Position numbers and translations under genes: made by a program. From Balneolaceae bacterium (GTDB lineage Bacteria > Bacteroidota > Rhodothermia > Balneolales > Balneolaceae), in assembly GCA_034521495.1 (NCBI GenBank), contig JAXHMK010000016.1, forward strand, positions 94,124 through 158,123: a stretch of 64,000 nt of DNA, read 5' to 3'. This document shows positions 19,121 to 28,017 of this stretch, piece after piece; positions within the stretch are counted from its first letter, which is position 1, and each line of letters opens with the position of its first letter. Below the pieces are notes generated by a model. The model had not been told where the DNA came from, made no database searches, and saw only the letters and a program-made list of their open reading frames with translations.

Positions 19121-19891
19121 TCACTGAATATGTTCTTTGGCATGCTCAAAAATTTCTATATCGTACTTACACAGATTCTCAATCTTCTCAATAGTTTCCG
19201 GTGAAAAATTATTTCCTTTTGTAAGATCACTTGTACGGTTTTTGTGAGGAATATTGAGCTTTAAGTTTGTCTTCTTCTGAAATTTCGACACAAAATGATC
19301 CATATTATCCAGAAATCCAACAAGATCGAATTTTAAAATATTTTTCTTCGATCGCTCAATCATCTCTTTTGAAACGGTATCACCCGGTTTATACCCGTCG
19401 CTAAGATATCTTAAATATTCCCTGCCGGACTCTCTTCCAGTGCCGGAGTTTAAATACTCCGAAAATGATACGTCAAAACTGCAGTGTTCACCTGTTTTAT
19501 GAACATTGAATAAATATTTGGAAATAAAACGCTGAACTGGATCTCTAAGAATCGTGAGCGTTAGATATTTGCTGTTCTCAATTTCAAAAAGTTTTTTTGA
19601 ATACGGAACATGACCTGCAATGCATTTAAAGCCCGTTTCCATTGCATATATGGCCACTGACTCGCGAAGATCATAGCACTGTTCAAAACTTTTATAGTTC
19701 TCGCCATATTTTCTCTCTGCCGCCCGTAATGAACTGCCAGCATTGACTTTAAAAAAATTGAATGGATACTTTCTCTTTAAAGAGGAGATCAATGAAGTTC
19801 CTCCCGTTTTAGGAATGTGCACAAAAAAAATATATGGCTTATTGCGTGTGGGCAGATTCTTAATTTTTTCTAAAATAGTACTTAGATCCAT
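19121..19891 (-). CDS. Sulfotransferase-family protein
   Basis: This 256-residue protein carries the PAPS 5'-phosphosulfate-binding loop FFVHIPKTGGTS (22-33), typical of the Sulfotransfer_2 (carbohydrate sulfotransferase) family. The 3'-phosphate-binding segment LTILRDPVQRFISKYLF is near 133-150. It probably moves sulfate from PAPS to a sugar of the polymer or its lipid-linked precursor. It has no signal peptide. It lies at the end of the minus-strand block that faces the divergent lyase gene; the 195-bp gap between them (19892-20086) must hold the lyase promoter. Sugar target unknown; no PAPS synthesis genes are in the window. Confidence 0.85.
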   Translation of the reverse strand: MDLSTILEKIKNLPTRNKPYIFFVHIPKTGGTSLISSLKRKYPFNFFKVNAGSSLRAAERKYGENYKSFEQCYDLRESVAIYAMETGFKCIAGHVPYSKKLFEIENSKYLTLTILRDPVQRFISKYLFNVHKTGEHCSFDVSFSEYLNSGTGRESGREYLRYLSDGYKPGDTVSKEMIERSKKNILKFDLVGFLDNMDHFVSKFQKKTNLKLNIPHKNRTSDLTKGNNFSPETIEKIENLCKYDIEIFEHAKEHIQ

Positions 19892-20086
19892 TGCTGTTCT
19901 AATATCTCTTCAAGTGTGAAAGAGATAATAGGAAAATCCTGTTCTATCCAAAAGGAGACAATACAATGAGTTCTATAAATTGGAGATTATGAAATGCGTT
20001 AAATTAATATTTGGTTAACTTTACCAAAATGGTTCGCTAAAAACATCTACGTATTCTATATTTTATGCTGTTAATGGTTAAAGTCT

Positions 20087-21406
20087 ATGACTAATAAAAT
20101 CCAACGCTTATTGGAGTTTCGGCATACTTTCAGAGGAATTTATCTTGGTTTGTCTATTTTAGTGGCCTGCCTGTTCTTTATCTCCTGCAACAAGAGTGAT
20201 GGCATAATACCGCAGTTTTCAACATCAAACACCGGCCCCTATATCCTAAAAATTGACCATCTCAGGCTAATAGATTCTCTTAGAGCTGAAGATCCTGTTA
20301 TCAACCAAGCCTACCGGGACCTGATCCGCGGCGCCGACTCTCTTTTGACCGTCAATTTTACATACGTCCCCGATAAAAATAAAGATAACATTGCCCCAAG
20401 CGGAGATCCTCATGACTACGTTAGTCTTCACAGATATTCTTACCCGAATGATTCCACCGGTGCTTACACAGATATCATAGATGGGAAAACAAATCCTGAA
20501 TTTTATGATTACGACAAGCCCAAACTTGAAAAAATTTCATTTTCGGTCTATGCTCTCGCATTAGCTTATCATTATACAGGGATAGAAGCTTATGCTAAAA
20601 AGGCTTCAGAATTACTTAAAAATTGGTTTTTAAACCCTGAAACCCGAATGAATCCAAACATGAAATATTCGAGCTTACGTCCAGGTGTGCATGAAGAACC
20701 CGGTGGAGCCGGCATCGTTGGAGCACTTGATTTTATTGCCGTGATAGAAGCAGCAAGCCTGATATACGACAGCTCTGATTGGACGTCAGATCTGCATTAT
20801 GAGCTAAAAAAATGGTTTTTTGAGTTTTACGTGTGGATGCATAATAAATATCCTGCGGATTCTTACAGTGCTACTAACATATCAACCTGGCTCGATGTAC
20901 AACGAGTAATCTATCTTTTATTTACCGAAGAGGAAGATAAATTAAACAACTCCAGGCATGTTCAGCCCGTTTCCGAGCGTATTGAAAATCAAATTGAGGC
21001 AAATGGACTTCAACGTTATGAATCGAATCGCGGAATTCCTCAGCACTATATTTATTTTAATTTAAAAGCCTATATGAAGTTAAGTATTCTCCGGAAGAAC
21101 CATTTTTTCAGAACAGGCCAGGATCGTGATTGGCCTGTGCTTAAGAACTGCGCCCTAAACAGTTGCGAAGCAGGTGGTTTGAAAGCAGCCCTTGATAATA
21201 TCGCCGATTTTATCAAGCAGGAAGATAATACCACTCTTTTTTCATCCGATCCCGATTTTAGAACATGCAGATATCTTGAGATTTTCAGGCCCGCCGCTGT
21301 TGCGTTTGACAGTGCAAAATATGAAGAAATTGCACAGATTCTTATTAATAATGGATGTCAAAATTCTAACATTCTGCTCACTTATCCTCCGCTCAGTGAA
21401 TTATAA
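20087..21406 (+). CDS. Alginate-lyase-family polysaccharide lyase, lipoprotein
   Basis: This 439-residue protein has a hydrophobic N terminus ending in a lipobox-like FISCNKSDG (Cys near residue 35), predicting membrane anchoring. The mature part matches the Alginate_lyase alpha/alpha-barrel family: SGDPHDYVSLHRYSYPN, DGKTNPEFYDYDKPKLEKIS, FSVYALALAYHYTGIEAYAKK, and a NISTWLDVQ segment. Such enzymes cleave uronic-acid polymers by beta-elimination. The exact substrate (alginate, glucuronan or the polymer made by this locus) is not readable. It is followed after 20 bp by a GH88 gene that would process unsaturated products. Both run opposite to the surrounding biosynthetic genes. Confidence 0.82.
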   Translation: MTNKIQRLLEFRHTFRGIYLGLSILVACLFFISCNKSDGIIPQFSTSNTGPYILKIDHLRLIDSLRAEDPVINQAYRDLIRGADSLLTVNFTYVPDKNKDNIAPSGDPHDYVSLHRYSYPNDSTGAYTDIIDGKTNPEFYDYDKPKLEKISFSVYALALAYHYTGIEAYAKKASELLKNWFLNPETRMNPNMKYSSLRPGVHEEPGGAGIVGALDFIAVIEAASLIYDSSDWTSDLHYELKKWFFEFYVWMHNKYPADSYSATNISTWLDVQRVIYLLFTEEEDKLNNSRHVQPVSERIENQIEANGLQRYESNRGIPQHYIYFNLKAYMKLSILRKNHFFRTGQDRDWPVLKNCALNSCEAGGLKAALDNIADFIKQEDNTTLFSSDPDFRTCRYLEIFRPAAVAFDSAKYEEIAQILINNGCQNSNILLTYPPLSEL

Positions 21407-21426
21407 TAAACACGATATATTTAAAG

Positions 21427-22902
21427 ATGAAGCTCGGAATTTACCATCTCTTTACTCTGCTGATTTTTGTTACAGCGAATGTTGATCTCTCTTTTTCTCA
21501 GCCTTATGCCGATCTTCGAAATTTTTTATTCCTGAATGATGCCATAAATCTTGCCGATCAAAAATTAGAAAAAACATTAGAAGAGATCTCTTTTCATAAA
21601 ACAGTTCATCCCGCTCATACAGATACGGTAACCGGAGAGTGGATCACTTTTGACAGAAATGAGTGGACAAGCGGATTTTTTGCAGGTACACTCTGGTTTA
21701 TGTATCAACTTACCGGCGAAGAAAAATGGCAAGAGTATGCCCAAAAATGGACACACGACATGAAATCAACTGCGTATAAATCTTCAGACCATGATGTTGG
21801 GTTCCGAATCGTTGGCAGTTACGGAAATGGATTCAAATTAACTGATCAACCCGAGTATCTGAAGATCATATTACAGGGAGCGTACAGCCTTTCAAAACGC
21901 TATAACCCTGATATTGGTGCTGTAAAATCCTGGGATCCCTGGACAGAGCTCAACGCCGTGAATCCCGTTATCATCGATAATTTGATGAACCTGGAACTGC
22001 TCTTTTTAGCTGCAAAACATTCCGGACGAAATGAATGGAAAGATATTGCGATTACACATGCCAACACAACTATTGAGCATCATCTGAGGCAAGATGGCAG
22101 CACTTATCACATTGTCGATTTTAATAAGAACGGATCGGTAAATCGAAAATTTACAATTCAAGGATATGATAAAAATTCTGTGTGGTCACGAGGACAAGCT
22201 TGGGCCATTTATGGATTTACAATGGCATACCGCTACACGAAAAATCCTGATTTTTTAAAGGCTGCAACAACTGTTGCAGACTATTTTCTTGAAAACCTTC
22301 CGGTTGATCATGTCCCATGGTACGATTTCAGGGAGCCTGCAATTCCAAACACCACCAAAGACGCCTCCGCAGCCGCAATCGCTTCATCCGGTTTGATTGA
22401 ACTCTATTCGTTTACGAATAATCCCGACTATTTCAATAATGCTGTAGATATTTTAAACTCTTTGATGAGTGACGAATATTCATCAAAACAAACCGATGAT
22501 AGTTCCATACTTCTCCGGTCCACAATTCATCGGGGGGATTCAGAACGAGGAACAATCTATGCTGATTACTACTTTTTAGAGGCCATCATTCGATATAAAA
22601 ACCAGATTGAATCCGAATTCCCATATTTAGAGACCCAATCTTTTTTCCAGTTAGGACAGAATTATCCGAATCCCTTCAACAATCAAACTCAATTTTATTA
22701 CAGCGTGGAGAATGCAGGAAACGTAAACATCGATCTTTATAATTTAGCCGGTAGAAAGATAAAAACTCTTTTCAGCGGATTTAGAGAACCCGGTAGCTAT
22801 TTAATTCAAGTTAATGCATCAAATCTCGCTTCAGGTTTCTATATCTATGCTATCCAATCGCATGATATGCGAAAGTCCAAAAAAATGCTGCTCATTCAAT
22901 AA
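21427..22902 (+). CDS. GH88 unsaturated glucuronyl hydrolase with type IX secretion sorting domain
   Basis: This 491-residue protein has a signal peptide (about 1-25, ending SFSQ) and a GH88 (alpha/alpha)6 barrel. Signatures are EWTSGFFAGTLWFMYQLTG, SSDHDVGFR with the conserved Asp, VWSRGQAWAIYGF, and KDASAAAIASSGLIELY. GH88 enzymes hydrate and release the unsaturated uronic acid left at the non-reducing end by lyases, so it fits the preceding lyase. The last 80 or so residues form a Por-type CTD starting LGQNYPNPFNNQT and ending in a short basic/hydrophobic tail, marking type IX secretion to the cell surface. The next gene is convergent, 34 bp away. Confidence 0.93.
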   Translation: MKLGIYHLFTLLIFVTANVDLSFSQPYADLRNFLFLNDAINLADQKLEKTLEEISFHKTVHPAHTDTVTGEWITFDRNEWTSGFFAGTLWFMYQLTGEEKWQEYAQKWTHDMKSTAYKSSDHDVGFRIVGSYGNGFKLTDQPEYLKIILQGAYSLSKRYNPDIGAVKSWDPWTELNAVNPVIIDNLMNLELLFLAAKHSGRNEWKDIAITHANTTIEHHLRQDGSTYHIVDFNKNGSVNRKFTIQGYDKNSVWSRGQAWAIYGFTMAYRYTKNPDFLKAATTVADYFLENLPVDHVPWYDFREPAIPNTTKDASAAAIASSGLIELYSFTNNPDYFNNAVDILNSLMSDEYSSKQTDDSSILLRSTIHRGDSERGTIYADYYFLEAIIRYKNQIESEFPYLETQSFFQLGQNYPNPFNNQTQFYYSVENAGNVNIDLYNLAGRKIKTLFSGFREPGSYLIQVNASNLASGFYIYAIQSHDMRKSKKMLLIQ

Positions 22903-22936
22903 TCCAATGGATTTATTTGGGCTTATATGTTCCTTT

Positions 22937-24433
22937 TTAATCATACGGATGCATACCAAGTAATCTCTTAATTTTGCTTTTTAGGTTCGAAGATATTTTG
23001 CTATTGATGAGCATTTTAAAATATAAAAGTTTCGGCATGGGGTTAATCGGTTCCCTTAATATATCTTTCCACAAATATGAGATGATCATATTGTGTAACC
23101 TGTAATTGGGCCTGATACGATATTTTTTATTCGTACTCAGCAGAATCATCATCAATTTCCTGTTATTAAACGGGCAAAATTCCTCAATGGCAATATCCTG
23201 TTCAGCCGGGTCTGTTCCTCCCCAATTCCCCATTCTCTGTTCCCAGTAATAAAGATCAACCATATCAATATTGTTTTCTGATATAATGGGCCTAGTTTCG
23301 TTTATCCAGCTATTTATCTCCTCCAAAACGAATTCACTATTCGGGTAACCCGTTACTTTTGCAAGAAATTCAGGCGCAGGATTTTTCTCAAAAGGATAGT
23401 ATGATCGAGCGGTTTCTGCCCCTCGCCCGTTTATATTCACCTTCTCCTGGTGATTTAAATAAAACTCATAAAAAGTCAACGTTTTAGGAAGATTTCGAGC
23501 CAGGTCTACATTCTTATGCAGTGTCTTTAAAAAATCTTCATCGGGGTGTTTCAGATTATCTAACAGGTGGAAATCTACCCTTAATTTTTTAAATAGTTTT
23601 TGGGGGATTTTTACATCTTCATCTTCTTCGGTTAACTGGTTTTTGGTACTGATAAAATAGAATATCTCATCTTTGATCTTTTTTGTTGCAGATAGCAGTG
23701 CCCGGCTGTCCCATCCTGCCGTAACAGGCATCATCAAATTAAATCTTTTTTTGGCTGAAAGAAGTGAACCTTTTAAAAGATCACCTGCCCGTTTTGCGGC
23801 TTCATCTGCTGAGATTGTTGGTTCATTATTCATCCAATACCTGTGAACAAAACCCGTATTAATTTCCAAATAATGGTTTGGAAGCAAGTGCTGTATTTCC
23901 CGATACCTTGTTTTGTCTCCTACCCAAAATCTTTCTTTTTTCTCAAACGCAGAAGAATGGATGAATTTAATCTTCTCTTCATCTTCTTCATCAGGTTTTA
24001 AATTCAGGTAATCAGCTAAAATTGCAGGATCCGATGCACACCAAATATTCCCCTCAACTTTGGCGTAGTAAATCTGCCTCATCCCAAACGGATCGTGAAA
24101 GAATGTAATCTCCCCATCGTCAACATAAATCAGAATCCACCTTCCGGATAAGCGATATGTATTTTCAATTAGAGTTGAAGCATCTGCTGACTTCTCAAAA
24201 AGCCATTCTATGATATCCGCATCCGTCCGATCCGGGTGAAACGGATCAATAATATACCCCAACAGAAAAAGTTGCTTTTCTTCTCTCTGAATGACCTGTA
24301 CGGGAAGATCCTTATGGACGCTGAGCTTTAAATTCTTCGCAACATCAATGTGCTGCCAGTATTCATTTTCACCCCGAAAATGTGAACCGGCTATGAACTG
24401 CCGCCTGTACTCATATTTCTTCATTTCACTCAT
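22937..24433 (-). CDS. Asparagine-synthase-like protein lacking the glutaminase cysteine
   Basis: This 498-residue protein has the two-domain layout of asparagine synthetase B. The N-terminal half is Ntn-like (GRWILIYVDDGEITFFHDPFGMRQIYY), but residue 2 is Ser and no catalytic Cys2 is present, so glutamine hydrolysis is unlikely. The C-terminal half carries a modified PP-loop, VTAGWDSRALLS, in place of SGGxDS. It ends with a basic membrane-proximal-looking tail. Related proteins occur in many glycan loci, where some amidate uronic acids and many are uncharacterised. Placement among glycosyltransferase genes suggests modification of the polymer or a carrier. Function is not established. Confidence 0.72.
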   Translation of the reverse strand: MSEMKKYEYRRQFIAGSHFRGENEYWQHIDVAKNLKLSVHKDLPVQVIQREEKQLFLLGYIIDPFHPDRTDADIIEWLFEKSADASTLIENTYRLSGRWILIYVDDGEITFFHDPFGMRQIYYAKVEGNIWCASDPAILADYLNLKPDEEDEEKIKFIHSSAFEKKERFWVGDKTRYREIQHLLPNHYLEINTGFVHRYWMNNEPTISADEAAKRAGDLLKGSLLSAKKRFNLMMPVTAGWDSRALLSATKKIKDEIFYFISTKNQLTEEDEDVKIPQKLFKKLRVDFHLLDNLKHPDEDFLKTLHKNVDLARNLPKTLTFYEFYLNHQEKVNINGRGAETARSYYPFEKNPAPEFLAKVTGYPNSEFVLEEINSWINETRPIISENNIDMVDLYYWEQRMGNWGGTDPAEQDIAIEEFCPFNNRKLMMILLSTNKKYRIRPNYRLHNMIISYLWKDILREPINPMPKLLYFKMLINSKISSNLKSKIKRLLGMHPYD

Positions 24434-24481
24434 AAGAGGTAATATATTTTTGCCTGTCTGAGTTTACTTTCAGTACCCATA

Positions 24482-25397
24482 TCACTTTACTTTTTCTCTC
24501 ATAAATTCAAAAATAAACGCCAGTTGTTCCAAAATCCCTAATGCATAAAAATGTAACCAAATCAGACCTGTTTTCTGATCAAATTCTTTTCTGTACCTCT
24601 CCGGGTTATTTCCTCTGATTTTTGCAATAGATGGGGGTTTTAAGGATCTTAAAAAATTATAATACCAAGGTTTTCTCTCCTTTCTGGGTTCTTGTTTCCA
24701 GGTATAAAAGTAGCCTCTTCCGGTTCGTATTTTCTTTTGATAAAGGCTTTTTGACTGGCGGGCATATTTTTTTACCGCCGCTGTCCTACAATACCCGATG
24801 TTATAATTGTGGCTTTTTGCTTTCAGGGTCCACCGTACATCACCACCGGATCGCACTCCGCTCTTCAAAATGGCCGATTTGATCAAAAACACATCTTTTC
24901 ACGAACAGATTAGCCGTGTATGCAACACCTCTTTTCTCAATCGCATCTTTCATCTGTATGGATGTTAATGAATCTACAATTTTAGCGGCCGTCATTTCAT
25001 CCTGGAAATCAAATAGCACATTCCCACCCATTAAATCCTTCCCGGAATCTCTCAGGCAGTTCACCCCTTGTTCCAACCAATCACCTTCAGGAAATGAATT
25101 CGCATCCACAAAAACAATAATCTCCCCTGTTGATGCTTCTATCCCCCTGTTTCTTGCGGAGTATGGGCTGTTTAAATATTTCTTTTCTGTAAGCAGGATG
25201 TTCCTCTTTAAAAAAGACTCCTGAAATTGATACGAGTCCTCAGAACCATTATCCACAAAAATGACTTCAAGATTACTTTCCGGGTAGGTTTGATTTCGTA
25301 TATGCTCTTCAATCCGTACAACCTCATCCTGATTGTTATAAAAAGGAATGATGACAGAAACAGTCGGCCTTTCCGATTGAAAATCTTTTGGATTCAT
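24482..25397 (-). pseudogene. GT2-family glycosyltransferase broken by a single-base frameshift
   Basis: The N-terminal half (25397 to about 24855) reads as a normal GT2: VSVIIPFYNNQDEVVRIEEH, VDNGSEDS, YSARNRGIEASTGEIIVFVDANSFPEGDW. The frame then runs into SAIRW and a stop. The adjacent frame continues from RSGGDVRWTLKAKSHN to 24482. Removing one base near 24854 joins FEERS to RSGGDVRWT and lines up residue for residue with FPDTFRSGMDIWWT of the intact paralog at 17364-18257. The repaired product would be about 304 residues. This is either a recent pseudogene or a sequence error. Both halves keep normal coding character, so decay, if real, is very recent. Confidence 0.85.
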
Positions 25398-25447
25398 TTT
25401 CCGACCGTAATTTTAAGTTCTTTCAAAGAGAACTTTAAAATACAGTA

Positions 25448-25599
25448 CATATTTCGACTTCCCTGACGCTTCGGGGCAGGCTGCTCTACTGCGCTCAATA
25501 TGGCGTTAGTTTGAGCGCTCCAAGGGCCCCTTAAGGGATGGTTGCGGCAGATCCCCTCGGTGTAATGAGAAGGAACGAGGAATGAAGTCAAAAACAAAT
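25448..25599. repeat. Inverted-terminus repeat, TTTCGACTTC family (copy 1)
   Basis: The element starts with ATTTCGACTTC (25451-25461) and ends with the near reverse complement GAAGTCAAAAACAAAT (25584-25599). The interior holds GCGCTCAATA and GTTAGTTTGAGCG. The same termini and internal CTCAATA...GTCAGTTTGA spacing recur at 38931-39038. A 76-codon frame across it is repeat-derived and not a gene. Confidence 0.65.
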
Positions 25600-25630
25600 C
25601 TATATCTCTGTTAAGTTCTCTCATAAACGG

Positions 25631-26710
25631 TTATAAAGATTTATACGACTGAACTGTTTTCTGTGCGATATTTTTCCAATTCATTTGATGATTTGCATAT
25701 TCCTTATTCTTTATACCATGCCCTTCTTCTGATAATTCAAACCCTTTCTCAATACCCTCACTTACCGATTCCAGGTTGGCGGGGTCAAAAACAGGATTGC
25801 CGGTCTCGTTTAAAATTTCACCAATTACTCCATAGCCAGGACCTGTAACTACTTTACCAAATGTAAAACCTAACGCTATGTTTCCGGAATTGAGAGTATC
25901 TAAACGAGGTAAAAACAAAAGATCTGTAGCTTTCAGATAGATCTGAACCTCTTCCGGTGCGACCACTTTTTCATGAACTTTGATACGTTTATTGAGAACA
26001 TTGGTATATAATTTTTTTCTTGTTATATAGTGATCCAGTTCTGATCGATATGGGTGCGGAAGTGATCCTGCTACTAAAAAAATACTATTCTCAACAGAAC
26101 TGTTGTTGAAAGCATTGATACCCAATTCAAGCTCCTCTTTAGATCGTATGGCACCAAATGCCAACAAGAGCTTTTGATCCTCATCAATATTTAACTTCTG
26201 CCGGCATTCAGACCTTTTCATGTCAGAAGGAAAATAATTGTAATCGCCATGAGGAATTACAAAATGGGACTTCTCCTTTGCTTTCGGGTAAACTTCATGC
26301 AATTTCTTCTCAGAAAATGTTCCCAGGTGAATGAATCCGTCTGCCAAATCATAAATCTGATCATAGAATGAATCAAAAATGCCACCTTTATCTTCATGCG
26401 GTTTTTCATTGTGAACGGTTAGAACAATCTTTGCGCCCTGCGACTTCTTTTGTTCAATAGAGTCAGTGACTTTTTTAAAATGCTTTTCTTGCAGCAAATC
26501 GATCCTCGTCATATCAGTGAGTTGTGATTTTACTAAATACTCGGGCCAATGCAAGTGAATAATATCCCACAAACCGGGTTCATATAACCAGCCATATCCG
26601 TGCTGTATTTCGGTAATCTTATTTAATTTATGCAGCTCTCTCATCAGCAAGAACAGATAGGGATTTGCTTTTCCGCTTGTTCTTACATGCTGTGGAATCA
26701 ATATTTTCAT
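25631..26710 (-). CDS. GT4-like glycosyltransferase
   Basis: This 359-residue GT-B-type protein starts MKILIPQHVRTSGKANPYLFLLMREL. It has an N-terminal acceptor domain (DIIHLHWPEYL; KIVLTVHNEKPH) resembling GumK- or capsular-type transferases. The C-terminal donor domain has LLAFGAIRSKEELELGI and DLLFLPRLDTLNSGNIALGFTFGK, where the acidic donor-binding Glu of classical GT4 is replaced by Asp/Asn. It lies between another GT4 gene and the frameshifted GT2. Specificity is unknown. Confidence 0.82.
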   Translation of the reverse strand: MKILIPQHVRTSGKANPYLFLLMRELHKLNKITEIQHGYGWLYEPGLWDIIHLHWPEYLVKSQLTDMTRIDLLQEKHFKKVTDSIEQKKSQGAKIVLTVHNEKPHEDKGGIFDSFYDQIYDLADGFIHLGTFSEKKLHEVYPKAKEKSHFVIPHGDYNYFPSDMKRSECRQKLNIDEDQKLLLAFGAIRSKEELELGINAFNNSSVENSIFLVAGSLPHPYRSELDHYITRKKLYTNVLNKRIKVHEKVVAPEEVQIYLKATDLLFLPRLDTLNSGNIALGFTFGKVVTGPGYGVIGEILNETGNPVFDPANLESVSEGIEKGFELSEEGHGIKNKEYANHQMNWKNIAQKTVQSYKSL

Positions 26711-26781
26711 GAATGATATATCGGGTTTCGTAATTGATTGCTCTTTAAGGTAGAAAAAGATACCAATTGTGTCACAAACAC

Positions 26782-28017
26782 TTAGCTTCCTTTTTTGATG
26801 TTCAACGATTTGCTAATCACATTTAAATTATCCCTGTAGATTTTTGAGATAATTTTTTTTGTTTGCTCTAACTTTTCTTCCTTTTTAGTTCCCTTTTCAA
26901 AAAAATCTTTAATCTCAGAAATCCAGACAGCAGGATTATTTGTACAGATCAACGCATGGCCAATCAGTTCTTGTAATCCCGTAGCGCCGGCTTCCGTTGA
27001 AAGTACAAATTTACCATTGGCAAGTGCTTCAAAAGTTTTGATTTTTAAACCTGTACCCTCCTGCATCGGGTTGATGAAAAGATCTCCTTTAGAATAAATT
27101 TCGTCGGTTGAATCAAACCTTCCATAAAGTTCAACATTTTCATCCAATATAGACGCATCTACGGCCTCACAAATCGACCCGGCTACCAGGAATTTCAGAT
27201 CAAATTCGTAGTGTGTAATTTTTTTCCAAACCTGCTCTAAAAACCATGTCAAACCTCTGATATTCAGTCGATTTGATGAACCGATCATAATAATAGTATT
27301 GACCGATTCACGATTTTCTGTTTGGCTGTAGGAAATCAGATGTTTTAATAAATAAACTTGTACTGAGTCTGCGGCGAGCAACTCCTCAAAAAAATATTTT
27401 TCCTGCTCCGTAATTGCCCACACTACATCTGCTTTTGCAAGAACTTTTTTCTCATCCTTTTTTTGAAGACTGTGCCAGTCTGCCGGAGCTTGGTTGTTTT
27501 CTGAAAACAGTTTAAAACGATCCGTTAACCGATCATGTGTATCGATAATTTTGATAGTTTCTTTGTCAAAAAGATCAAAGTAGAAGGAGTAAGGGGCATA
27601 GTTTACAACTACAGCTTTATATGAATCACTATGTATTTGATTCTCCAGGAGAATTAGCTTCCCGAAATTTCTGTACTCCTTCAAGCTCCGGTTAAATCGA
27701 GCAGATTTCGCTCCATCTTTGAGATATCTCAACCATCGGTCTGTTTTTATCCTGATACCCTGAAGAATTTCTCTCATTCTATACAGCGGATTTTTAATCC
27801 ATTTTACTTTTTCATCCGTCAGAGCATGTTCTAAAACTGTACCGTTAAAAAAGGTTTGATGATCATTCGAAATTTCTTGATGGAATCCTGTATAAAAAAA
27901 ATCGAGTTGGTATCCACTGGACATCAGCTCGTAACAGATCGCCCGAATTCTTTCGCGATTACCCGCATGACCCGGAAAAAGTGGAACCGGACTTATGATG
28001 AGAATTTTTTCAGCCAT
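26782..28017 (-). CDS. GT4-family glycosyltransferase
   Basis: This 411-residue protein has the GT-B layout. The N terminus ILIISPVPLFPGHAGNRERIRAICYEL is typical of enzymes acting on lipid-linked glycans. The middle IDTHDRLTDRF segment and the C-terminal NPMQEGTGLKIKTFEALANGKFVLSTEAG (with conserved E, K and EAL) form the donor site. Its start lies inside the 3' end of the preceding GT2 gene (25-bp overlap), implying translational coupling. Donor and linkage unknown. Confidence 0.88.
   Translation of the reverse strand: MAEKILIISPVPLFPGHAGNRERIRAICYELMSSGYQLDFFYTGFHQEISNDHQTFFNGTVLEHALTDEKVKWIKNPLYRMREILQGIRIKTDRWLRYLKDGAKSARFNRSLKEYRNFGKLILLENQIHSDSYKAVVVNYAPYSFYFDLFDKETIKIIDTHDRLTDRFKLFSENNQAPADWHSLQKKDEKKVLAKADVVWAITEQEKYFFEELLAADSVQVYLLKHLISYSQTENRESVNTIIMIGSSNRLNIRGLTWFLEQVWKKITHYEFDLKFLVAGSICEAVDASILDENVELYGRFDSTDEIYSKGDLFINPMQEGTGLKIKTFEALANGKFVLSTEAGATGLQELIGHALICTNNPAVWISEIKDFFEKGTKKEEKLEQTKKIISKIYRDNLNVISKSLNIKKGS

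Noticed and set aside
22903..22936. Terminator between the convergent GH88 and asparagine-synthase-like genes
   Set aside because: The 34-bp gap shows no inverted repeat with a T-tract.
25394..25624. 76-codon minus-strand frame beside the frameshifted GT2
   Set aside because: Nearly all of it is translated from the TTTCGACTTC repeat; a similar repeat-derived frame occurs at 38890-39084.
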